A stretch of 64,000 nt of DNA from Kordiimonadales bacterium IMCC3096. GTDB lineage: Bacteria; Pseudomonadota; Alphaproteobacteria; Minwuiales; Minwuiaceae. How positions within the stretch are numbered: the stretch's first letter is position 1; the number at the start of each line of letters is the position of its first letter. The stretch is taken from contig CP018227.1 of the NCBI GenBank assembly GCA_016865035.1, positions 466,001 through 530,000 on the forward strand, read 5' to 3'. The notes beneath the pieces were generated by a model that made no database searches, was not told the origin of the DNA, and worked only from the letters and a program-made list of their open reading frames with translations. The position numbers and the translations under genes were made by a program. Of this stretch, positions 42,241 to 50,354 are shown in pieces.

Positions 42241-43223
42241 TGGTGCCCCTTCACGTCATTGGGGCGATAGGCGTCCCGGATCACCTGCATTTCCTCATCG
42301 GTCAGTTCCAGAGAGAGCGCCGCCAGGGCATCCGCCATGTGGCCGGGCTTGGAGGCACCGATGATCGGGGACGTGATCGCCGGATTGGCCAGCACGAAGG
42401 CCAGCGCCACCTGCGCCATGGGCACTCCGCGCGCGTCTGCAACGTCTCCGACCGCGTCGGCCACGGCAAAGTCCTCGTCACGTCCGAAGACACGGGCCGC
42501 GACCGGATCAGACGTCGCACGCGCCGTGTCACCGATGGTCTTCTCCGCGTGCCGCCGGGTCAGGAAACCACGTCCCATCGGGCTCCAGGGGATAAGGCCG
42601 ACACCGGTTTCATGGCAGAACGGAATCATCTCCCGCTCCTCCTCCCGATAGACCGCATTGTAGAAGTTCTGCATCGACACGAACTTCGTCCAGCCGTTCA
42701 TCTCCGCCACATGCTGCATCTGGATGAACTGCCGCGCCCACATGGACGAGGCACCGATGTAGCGGACCTTGCCCGCCTTCACGCAGTCGTGCAGCGCCTC
42801 CATCGTCTCCTCGATGGGGCTCTGATAGTCGAAGCGGTGGATCTGGTAGAGATCGACATGATCGGTGCCAAGCCGTTTCAGGCTGCCGTCGATGCTCTTC
42901 ATGATGTGCTTGCGCGAGAGACCGCGGTCATTGCGGTCGTCGCTCATAGGGTTGAAGACCTTGGTCGCGATCACCTGGGTATCGCGGGAGCCGAGCTGCT
43001 TCAGCGCCCGCCCGGTCACTTCCTCCGACGCGCCGAGCGAGTACATGTCGGCGGTGTCGAAGAAGTTGATGCCGGCTTCCCAGGCCTCCCGGAAGAAGGG
43101 CATCGATTCATCTTCACGCAGCACCCAGCTGTGATTGCCCTTCGAGGGATCGCCATAGGTCATGCAGCCGAGACAGAGGCGACTGACCTTCAGACCCGTG
43201 TTACCCAGACGTACGTATTTCAT
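42237..43223 (-). CDS. aldo/keto reductase
   Basis: A 328-residue NADPH-dependent reductase of the TIM-barrel family. The catalytic tetrad can be placed: Asp and Tyr in FFDTADMYSLGASEE, Lys in VIATKVFNP and His in DLYQIHRFD; IIGASKPGHMADALAAL is the NADP-binding tail. It matches the YajO/YhdN-like subgroup. It opens the operon that continues into the class-V PLP enzyme, thiol dioxygenase and tetra-rhodanese genes. The ATG at 43223 has AGGGGAAAAGAATC upstream; an earlier frame start at 43364 is not supported. Confidence 0.92.
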   Translation of the reverse strand: MKYVRLGNTGLKVSRLCLGCMTYGDPSKGNHSWVLREDESMPFFREAWEAGINFFDTADMYSLGASEEVTGRALKQLGSRDTQVIATKVFNPMSDDRNDRGLSRKHIMKSIDGSLKRLGTDHVDLYQIHRFDYQSPIEETMEALHDCVKAGKVRYIGASSMWARQFIQMQHVAEMNGWTKFVSMQNFYNAVYREEEREMIPFCHETGVGLIPWSPMGRGFLTRRHAEKTIGDTARATSDPVAARVFGRDEDFAVADAVGDVADARGVPMAQVALAFVLANPAITSPIIGASKPGHMADALAALSLELTDEEMQVIRDAYRPNDVKGHQ

Positions 43224-43319
43224 GATTCTTTTCCCCTGCCCCAAGAGACTGACTGATCGGGCCATCATCGCGCGCGGGCGGTGTCGGGTCCAGTTCCGGG
43301 AGGGAATTTCGAAAGGGGG

Positions 43320-43361
43320 CGGGGGACATGTCGCGAGGGGGAGGGAGTGACATGCCCCCCG
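43320..43361 (-). terminator. hairpin downstream of tamB, candidate terminator
   Basis: Arms 43320-43332 and 43349-43361 pair over 12 of 13 positions (CGGGGG/CCCCCG and CATGTC/GACATG, with one A-C mismatch) around a 16-base purine-rich loop. A shorter perfect hairpin (GACCGG/CCGGTC, 43445-43460) lies nearer the tamB stop. Neither has a T-tract on the minus strand. Together they fill the 270-base gap before the aldo/keto reductase operon. Confidence 0.45.
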
Positions 43362-43493
43362 CACCAGTCATGGTCTTGGGGGAGACCGGATGCCTGATGA
43401 ACTGAACCACAGGCAACTCTGAGACTGTTACGCCCCGTGGCAGGGACCGGATCACCGGTCTCAGGAAAAGCAGGAACTTTTTTTCCGGATGGC

Positions 43494-46400
43494 TCAGTAA
43501 CGCCGTTCCCATGTCAGGCCGGTGCTGCCACCGCCGCCGCGACCGACCTCCGCATCGACCTTCAGGTTGGGCAGCACGTCGATCTCCACGACAACGCTGC
43601 CGGCCTCCGAGTCCAGCGACTGCTTCGCCCCGACATAGACCCCTTCCCGCACGTACCGGCCGACCGCGACGGAGCCGGAGGAGTCCGGGTCGGCGCCTTC
43701 CTCCACACGCAGGACGTCGAGGCCCACGGCCTCCCGCAGCTTGTCGGTTGCCCCGTCACCGCCGTTGGTCAGGGTATTGATGCTCTGCGCAAGCTGGATT
43801 GCCTCCAGCGGGCTCATGGATTGGGCCGACTTGTCGAACAGCAGACGCGGCAGCACCTCATCCTCCGGCAGTTCGGGGGTCGAGGAGAAGGCAATCTCGG
43901 GCTTCGCCGGGCTGCCGGAGATGCTGATCGTGCCTTCCATGTCACCGCTCTGGCGGGTCAGCGCGATGTTGAAGCGCGGTTGCATGTCCCCGGTCAGCCC
44001 GATCTCCCCGGTCGAGACCTGAAAGTCCTTGCCCAGCAGGGAGAGATGACCGCGCACGACGCCGATGTTCACATCCACCTGCGGTTCCGGCAGGTGGCCC
44101 ATTACCGTGACCTTGCCGCTCCATTCACTGTCGAGGCCCCGACCGCGCACGAACAGCCGCGCGGGGGCATCGACCACCACATCCAGCGCCACGGGCAGTT
44201 CATCCACCGGTTCCTCGCCGGAATCACCGGTTGGCGCGGCATCGCTGTCCCGCGCCAGTTCGATATCGACAACACTGGGCGGCAGGTTATCGGTTATGAG
44301 GCGGATCTCGCCCTCGTCAATCGTCGTCCGGTTCACCACCTGCACCAGACTGCCGTCCCAGGTGACATCGGTATTGCCGGAAACCAGGATCGTCGCCTCC
44401 TCCCGACTGACCGCGCGCAGCCTGTCGAGTGTGACCTTCACGCTGGCCCGCCGATCTGCGCCCAGCAACCGCGCCGTGCCACTGCCGCTCACGCTTCCGC
44501 CCGCCGGATCGACAGCGGACAGTTCAAGTTCTCCCACACCGCTGTCGGCGAAGGCCGTGGTCAGTGTGAGGCGTTCCAGGATCGTGCCGGTCATCAGGTT
44601 CTCGTAGCGGCCATCGGAGATCGCGACGTTACCCTGCATGACGGGAGCCCCGATGGTGCCGGAAACATCCACGGCAACACTGGCCGTGCCTTCAAGCAGG
44701 TGATCCCCCTCCGGCAGCAACTGCATCAGCTTTGCCAGGCTTCCGGTCCAGTCGATGCTGCCCTGCAATGCGCCGCCCGGTGCGGGTTCCGGCAGGAATG
44801 TCCCCTGCCCCTGTCGGACCTCCGCACTGACTTCTGCCACCAGGGGGGATTCGAATGGACCTGTAATGCGGGTACCGGCCCGCGCGGTCTGCCCGTTCCA
44901 GTTGGCATCGAGCGCGATGTCGAAGCTTGCACCGATCTCGTCGCCGGGGGGGTGCAGGTCATCAACCTGCACCGACAGCCTGGCCTTCTCATCCGCCGCC
45001 GTGCTGTCAAAGCGCACATCGGCTGCCAGCATGCCCTGCAGACCGCCAACGCCGCCAATCGCGGCCAGCGGTCCCAGCGGCAGAGCACTGATCCGGGCCG
45101 TGGCGTCCAGCAGGTCAGGCGCGTAGCGCGCATCTGCAATCACTTCACCGCCAAAGGAGGTGCCCAGCCGCAGCCCTGAAAGCACGATGGTCTCACCCAC
45201 CCGGACACTGAATGGCTGCACGGCCTCGATGGCCGCTTCATTGCCTTCGAGACGCAGGTTCTCGACATCGATCAATGGGCCTTCCGCACCGGCAAGATCA
45301 GCCACGATACGGGTGGTCAGGCGCGCTGGTTCAGGTTCGGTCGCAGACACGCTGAGGTCGATGGTCGGGCGTGAGAAGGTACCTCCGATCCGGGCCTCCG
45401 TCTTCCCGATCCGTGCCCCATCTGCCCGAATGTCCTGCACGGTCAGATCACCCTGCATGGTCGGCGTCGGAGAGAGCAATGCCGCGAGGTGCATTGCCAG
45501 ACGCACCTCCGCCACGGTCGCGCCCGCGTCGGTGGCTTCCAGACGCTGCAGCGTCACATCGATGTCCGCGCCGTGATCCTGTCCTTCGGGCTGCACCGTC
45601 ACGGTCGCATTCAGGGCACCGGCAAGCGGGACGTCGAACAGGGCGGCGATACGCGAAAGCTCGTCACTTGCCGCCGTCAGATTGGCGCGATAGCCCGGTG
45701 TGCTCAGGTCAGCGGAGGCGTTGCCCTCCAGCGTCAGCCCGGCGAGCGAGACGGAGAGCGACGGCACGTCAGCCTGCTGGAACGCATTGCGCATGGCGAG
45801 CCGCAGATCGACATCCAGCACCTCCTCACCCCACTGGCCGTCCAGGCTCAGGTTGCCGGACGGATCGGTGGCCAGATCACTGAAGTCATAGGCCAGCACA
45901 GGCCCGGCGAGTCTGATTTCGTCACTGCCGACGGCGGCCAGTTCCAGGCGGCCCTGGGTGCGCGGGGCGTCCGCCGTGCCGGAGACCCTGCCGCGCAGGC
46001 GGATGGGGCCTTCGATCAGCACCCCTTCCGGCACCAGACCGCCCGGGACCGCCGCCATGTCCAGCCCGTACTCACCCTTCACCGAACCGGCGGCATCCAG
46101 GCCCGCATCAATGGTCAGGGCAGGCCCGGACGCGGTGGCAACCGAGAGATCGAGCATCGCCGCACCTGCCGCAAGCGGCCGTGCAGTAGCTGTCAGCTTC
46201 ACATTCGGCCCGACGGCCGACTGGATCACGTCGTCGATGAACGAGAGACCGGTGAGACCGCCTGCCAGACGTATCTCACCGCCACCTTCCGGGACAACAC
46301 CATCCGCGGTGACGACCAGCCGGGCACTGCCCTGACGGAGGGCCGCATCAGCGCCGGGCAGCTTCGACAGCTCCGGCACCAGCAGCACGAGTTCCCCATC

Positions 46401-47861
46401 GATCTTCGGCTCCGGCAGGGGCGTCGAGACGTCGCCGGACAGGCCAAACGCCGCCGCCGTCAGATCCAGGGCCGTGACACGGGCCTGTGCGGCGCCTGCC
46501 GTCACATGCGCCGTCAGACGGGGCGACGGCCCAAGCAGGACATCCAGTCCGGGATCGCCGAGCGATGGTTCGGTCAGATCGACGGCGACATCCCCGTCGA
46601 AGTCGGCGTCCTTCAGGCCCCCGGTGACCTTCAGGCTGATGGCTCGTGCGCCCATGTCACCGAACGCGGGCTCGCGAAGGTCTGCCGCAACCGAAAGATC
46701 AGGACTGTCCAGCGCGCCACTGACCTGGGCCTCGATCCGCGCGGCACCGAATGTTGCACCGGCCAGCAGCGCGTCCAGCGCAGGATGGCGATGCACATCC
46801 ACGGTGCTGCCAAGATTGACCGTCCCGGCATCGAGATCGACTGAACCGCTGGCACTGAGGGAGGCAGAAGCCGTCGAGACTTCCAGACGGGCAAGCTGCA
46901 GTTCGGTTTCATCGGCCCCGTGCGCCGCCAGTCGGAACGGGATCGTCTCCCCGGTCAGGTCGGTCGGCACGGGTGCCGCCGCCAGCAGATTGGCAACACC
47001 ATCCGCATCCAGTGCCCAGCCCGTCGCCGGGTCGGCGCTGAGTCGCAGGCCCAGCAGCAGGTCGGCAACACGCTCCACCGTCAGCGAGAGGTCTATGGTG
47101 GCGGAACCGAAGGGACCGCCCCCCTCCACATTCAGATACAGGCGTTCATCGGTGGTGATCCCCAGCGGCTCCGACAAGGGCGCAAGGACAGGCAGGTCGG
47201 CGGCCATGGTGATCCGCGACTGCCGCGTGCCGAAGTCCAGCGCCACGTCCACGCGGGCGAAGCTCGCCTTCAGATCCAGTGGCTCGACATTCAGGGTGAC
47301 GCGCTGATCGGTGCCGGCATCACGTACCGAACCTTTGACCGAGAAACGGGCGCCGCCCGGCACCAGGTCATCGCCCAGCGACAGGGCATCGACGCGCAGC
47401 AGGTCAAGCCTTACGGGCAGCGGCGCACGCGGCCATTCAAAGGATTCCAGCAGGGGTGTCGGATCGTCCGGTTCCGGCTCCACCGGCACGGAACCAACCG
47501 GCGCGCGACTGACATCGACGCGCGCGACAGTCAGGCTCTCGACCGTCAGGGCACCGCCGAGCAGCGCACCCAGATCCCAGTCCAGCGCCAGGTCATCCAG
47601 CGTCAGCCAGACGCCCTCCCCGTCGGCCATCTGCAGACGGCCCAGATGGATCACACCTGCATCGTCACGGCGAAAGCCGCTGGCCGCGATCTCCATTTCG
47701 CCCGGTGTGCTCGCCGCCGCCAGCCCCTGATCCAGCGCCGCGGTCCAGCTATCCTCCCCCGCCACCTCCAGAAACCAGAACAGGCCGACCAGAAGCAGCA
47801 GGACCGGTGTCAGCAGCACCGCCAGCGACCAGAGCAGTATCTTGCGCAGACGACGCCACAT
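43494..47861 (-). CDS. tamB: TamB: inner-membrane anchored translocation/assembly and lipid-transport protein
   Basis: A 1455-residue protein. An N-terminal membrane helix (about 8-33) anchors it to the inner membrane; the rest is a long alternating beta pattern rich in G, D, L and V that forms a hydrophobic groove across the periplasm. The C-terminal 350 residues are the DUF490 domain, ending in the LTWERRY motif close to the outer membrane. TamB works with TamA in outer-membrane protein assembly and also in phospholipid transport. Its ATG overlaps the tamA stop by one base. Confidence 0.92.
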   Translation of the reverse strand: MWRRLRKILLWSLAVLLTPVLLLLVGLFWFLEVAGEDSWTAALDQGLAAASTPGEMEIAASGFRRDDAGVIHLGRLQMADGEGVWLTLDDLALDWDLGALLGGALTVESLTVARVDVSRAPVGSVPVEPEPDDPTPLLESFEWPRAPLPVRLDLLRVDALSLGDDLVPGGARFSVKGSVRDAGTDQRVTLNVEPLDLKASFARVDVALDFGTRQSRITMAADLPVLAPLSEPLGITTDERLYLNVEGGGPFGSATIDLSLTVERVADLLLGLRLSADPATGWALDADGVANLLAAAPVPTDLTGETIPFRLAAHGADETELQLARLEVSTASASLSASGSVDLDAGTVNLGSTVDVHRHPALDALLAGATFGAARIEAQVSGALDSPDLSVAADLREPAFGDMGARAISLKVTGGLKDADFDGDVAVDLTEPSLGDPGLDVLLGPSPRLTAHVTAGAAQARVTALDLTAAAFGLSGDVSTPLPEPKIDGELVLLVPELSKLPGADAALRQGSARLVVTADGVVPEGGGEIRLAGGLTGLSFIDDVIQSAVGPNVKLTATARPLAAGAAMLDLSVATASGPALTIDAGLDAAGSVKGEYGLDMAAVPGGLVPEGVLIEGPIRLRGRVSGTADAPRTQGRLELAAVGSDEIRLAGPVLAYDFSDLATDPSGNLSLDGQWGEEVLDVDLRLAMRNAFQQADVPSLSVSLAGLTLEGNASADLSTPGYRANLTAASDELSRIAALFDVPLAGALNATVTVQPEGQDHGADIDVTLQRLEATDAGATVAEVRLAMHLAALLSPTPTMQGDLTVQDIRADGARIGKTEARIGGTFSRPTIDLSVSATEPEPARLTTRIVADLAGAEGPLIDVENLRLEGNEAAIEAVQPFSVRVGETIVLSGLRLGTSFGGEVIADARYAPDLLDATARISALPLGPLAAIGGVGGLQGMLAADVRFDSTAADEKARLSVQVDDLHPPGDEIGASFDIALDANWNGQTARAGTRITGPFESPLVAEVSAEVRQGQGTFLPEPAPGGALQGSIDWTGSLAKLMQLLPEGDHLLEGTASVAVDVSGTIGAPVMQGNVAISDGRYENLMTGTILERLTLTTAFADSGVGELELSAVDPAGGSVSGSGTARLLGADRRASVKVTLDRLRAVSREEATILVSGNTDVTWDGSLVQVVNRTTIDEGEIRLITDNLPPSVVDIELARDSDAAPTGDSGEEPVDELPVALDVVVDAPARLFVRGRGLDSEWSGKVTVMGHLPEPQVDVNIGVVRGHLSLLGKDFQVSTGEIGLTGDMQPRFNIALTRQSGDMEGTISISGSPAKPEIAFSSTPELPEDEVLPRLLFDKSAQSMSPLEAIQLAQSINTLTNGGDGATDKLREAVGLDVLRVEEGADPDSSGSVAVGRYVREGVYVGAKQSLDSEAGSVVVEIDVLPNLKVDAEVGRGGGGSTGLTWERRY

Positions 47862-49705
47862 CAGAACGCCTGTCCGAGGCTGATGTAGAACTCGAACAGA
47901 CTGTCACCCGCGCGCCGATGCAGCGGGAAGGCCAGATCGAAACGGATCGGTCCGACGGGGCTGTAGTACCGCAGACCACCCCCCACGCCGACGTTCACCC
48001 GCTCCTTGAAGTTCGGAAACGGCTCTTCCTCGACAACGCCCGCGTCCACGAACGTGACGAAGCCGAAACTGTCCGTGACCTTGATCCGTGTCTCCAGCCC
48101 GGTCTCGGCCAGGAACCGGCCACCGGTCTCGTCGCCGAGATCAACCGGAGAGATGGAGCGGAAACCGAAGCCGCGTACCGAACTGCCGCCACCTGCGAAC
48201 AGAAGCTGGTTGACCGGCACATCCTGCAGATCACCGCTGAGGATGGAGGAGACCCGTGCGCGGGTGGCGAGCACCAGACTGTCCTTGCCGATGACCGGCA
48301 GGTAGTAGGAACCACCGGCGGAGACCGATCCGAAATAGGTCGGCGAGCCGTCATTCAGGCCCATGTAGGGCGTGGCGGAAAGGAACAGCTTGTGCCCCCT
48401 CGTCGCGTTCAGGGGATCATCGGTACGTACCTGCCGCGCGGTGAGTGGCAGGCCGACCAGATAGGCCGTGTCGCTCTCGACATCGGTCTCGGTCAGGGAG
48501 ACACTGCCCTTGATCGCACCACTGACGGTCCAGCCGTCCTCCAGACCCGTGCGCATGCCGACCTGCACCTCGGCGGCCTGTTCGTCAAAGGCGTCGTCGA
48601 AGGTATTGCGCACCTCCGCGCCCTCGAAGACCGTCCAGCGTGCCGAAGGGTAGCGCGGGCGCGATAACTCGGCGGAGAGCTTCTGCTCGTCCAGCGACAG
48701 GTCCAGTTCGGTGCGCAGATCCTCCGCCCGGCCAAACAGGTTGCGGTGCCGCCATCCGGCCCGGAGACCGGGACCCCGATCGGTGTCATAGCGGACACTG
48801 CCGCTGATGGACTTCGCCTTGGCCTCGCTTGCCTTCACGGTCACGGGCTGTGCGCCGTCCGCCACGTTCTCGCCCGGCTCGTACGCTGGCAGCCGCACGC
48901 TGACCGTCTTGAACAGGCCAGTGCTCGCCATCCGTTCCTGCAACTGATTGAGCTGGGAGCGGGCGACCGGTGCATCCCTGTCCCAGGTGATCATTTCCCG
49001 CAGGTAATCCTGTTCTACGCCCGTCTCGCCTTCGATGATCAGGTCGCCGTAGGTGATGTAGGGGCCACTGCGGAAGGTTGCCGTGACGTCCAGTGTGCCG
49101 GCTTCGCTGTTGGCGCGGGCGACACGGGAATCAAATGCCGCATGCGGGAAACCATGTTCCTGCAGATAGGTGACGATACGGGCTTCCGCTTCCACGATGC
49201 TCTCACCGTCCGCCACGATCCCGGCGGGCATTTCCGCGGTCGCGTCAAGTACTGCTGCTTCTGGCAGGGTCGGGCGCGTCTTGCGGAACGCAATGCTGTA
49301 GCTGCCGATCGTGAACAGCGCGCCGGGTTCCGCCCGGAAGGTGACATCGGGTGATGGGCCGTCCGCAACCTCGGTCGTGACCTTGGCGTCATAGTACCCG
49401 CTGGCCCGCAGGATGCGCTGCAACTCGCTGATGTCCCCGTCGGCACGGCGCTGCAGCGCAGCCGTGCTGCGCACGCCACGGGACTGCAGCGTGAAGGTCT
49501 TCAGGACCCCGCGCGCGACCGCGTCAAGGTCCTTGTCACCGGGCAGCCCCACGATCTCCGCTGTGTAGGTGATGTCGCCCAGACGGGTCTGCTGCGCCGA
49601 CTCTTCGCCGCCCGTGATCTGATCCAGGCCAACCGTTTCACAGCCCGCGAGCGCAAGAAGGGCCAGACAGAGGCCCAGGATGCGTGCACGACCTGGCAGG
49701 TTCAA
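47861..49705 (-). CDS. tamA: TamA: outer-membrane Omp85 protein with POTRA domains, probably lipidated
   Basis: A 614-residue Omp85-family protein. Three POTRA-like modules (about residues 40-300) precede a beta-barrel (about 310-614) with the SSVRGFGFRSISPVD lid-loop motif and a C-terminal phenylalanine. The unusual point is a lipoprotein-type signal peptide with lipobox LAGC (Cys22); most TamA proteins have an ordinary signal peptide. With TamB it exports and assembles outer-membrane proteins. The best start is a TTG at 49705 with no good ribosome-binding site, so the start is uncertain. Confidence 0.9.
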   Translation of the reverse strand: MNLPGRARILGLCLALLALAGCETVGLDQITGGEESAQQTRLGDITYTAEIVGLPGDKDLDAVARGVLKTFTLQSRGVRSTAALQRRADGDISELQRILRASGYYDAKVTTEVADGPSPDVTFRAEPGALFTIGSYSIAFRKTRPTLPEAAVLDATAEMPAGIVADGESIVEAEARIVTYLQEHGFPHAAFDSRVARANSEAGTLDVTATFRSGPYITYGDLIIEGETGVEQDYLREMITWDRDAPVARSQLNQLQERMASTGLFKTVSVRLPAYEPGENVADGAQPVTVKASEAKAKSISGSVRYDTDRGPGLRAGWRHRNLFGRAEDLRTELDLSLDEQKLSAELSRPRYPSARWTVFEGAEVRNTFDDAFDEQAAEVQVGMRTGLEDGWTVSGAIKGSVSLTETDVESDTAYLVGLPLTARQVRTDDPLNATRGHKLFLSATPYMGLNDGSPTYFGSVSAGGSYYLPVIGKDSLVLATRARVSSILSGDLQDVPVNQLLFAGGGSSVRGFGFRSISPVDLGDETGGRFLAETGLETRIKVTDSFGFVTFVDAGVVEEEPFPNFKERVNVGVGGGLRYYSPVGPIRFDLAFPLHRRAGDSLFEFYISLGQAF

Positions 49706-49883
49706 TGTCAGGCAGTTGAGCGAAATCGGGAAAATCTCCAGTCAATCGGACGGCAGACAGTCTGCCGGAAAGCTCAAAGCACAAGGCGACGACACATCGT
49801 CATCATATACCTACGTCGCAAGGGCTTGTGCGGATGCAGCGACCGAACGCCTCAGAAGTCACAGCCCTGCAACAGGCGCCGGT

Positions 49884-50354
49884 TCAGAATACCCCGGCCT
49901 CCAGCCCTGCCGCGACCAGCATTCCGAGATCGTGACACCTGTCGACGAAGGCTTCGTCCCAGTCACCGCGGCAGACCAGCGGTTCCTGCACCGCTTTCCA
50001 GCGCAGGCCCGTGGTGATGGTCTCCACAGCCCTGCAGGTGCCGGTTCCGTCATGCCCGGCACGGACCAGAAGCGCGAAGGGCCGACCCTGGGTTTCCTCC
50101 AGACAGGGATAGTAGCACCGGTCGAAGAAATCCTTCAGCGCGCCACTCATGTAGCCCAGGTTCTCGGTGGTCATCAGGATGATCGCACCCGCCCGCAGCA
50201 CATGCTCCGGTTCCGTGTCAAACGGTGAGCGGCAGTCCACCGCCACGCCATCGATGTCCTGATGCGACGCCCCTGAAACCAGTGCGTCGCGCAGCCGTGC
50301 GGTATTCGGCGACGGCGCGTGGGCGACGATCAGCAGGTTCTTGCTGTCAGCCAT
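49884..50354 (-). CDS. flavodoxin-like NAD(P)H-dependent FMN reductase family protein
   Basis: A 156-residue flavodoxin-fold protein. The LLIVAHAPSPNTARL start forms the FMN phosphate loop, LMTTENLGYMSGALKDFFDRCYYP is the isoalloxazine-side loop, and LLVRAGHDGTGT the second binding loop. Such proteins are flavin reductases or quinone reductases. Its start overlaps the ppdK stop by eight bases, so it belongs to the glyQ-glyS-ppdK transcript. Confidence 0.85.
   Translation of the reverse strand: MADSKNLLIVAHAPSPNTARLRDALVSGASHQDIDGVAVDCRSPFDTEPEHVLRAGAIILMTTENLGYMSGALKDFFDRCYYPCLEETQGRPFALLVRAGHDGTGTCRAVETITTGLRWKAVQEPLVCRGDWDEAFVDRCHDLGMLVAAGLEAGVF

Noticed and set aside
49751-49767. Perfect CGGCAGA/TCTGCCG hairpin between the flavodoxin gene and tamA
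   Set aside because: Short, without a T-tract on either strand; too weak to call a terminator or operator on sequence alone.
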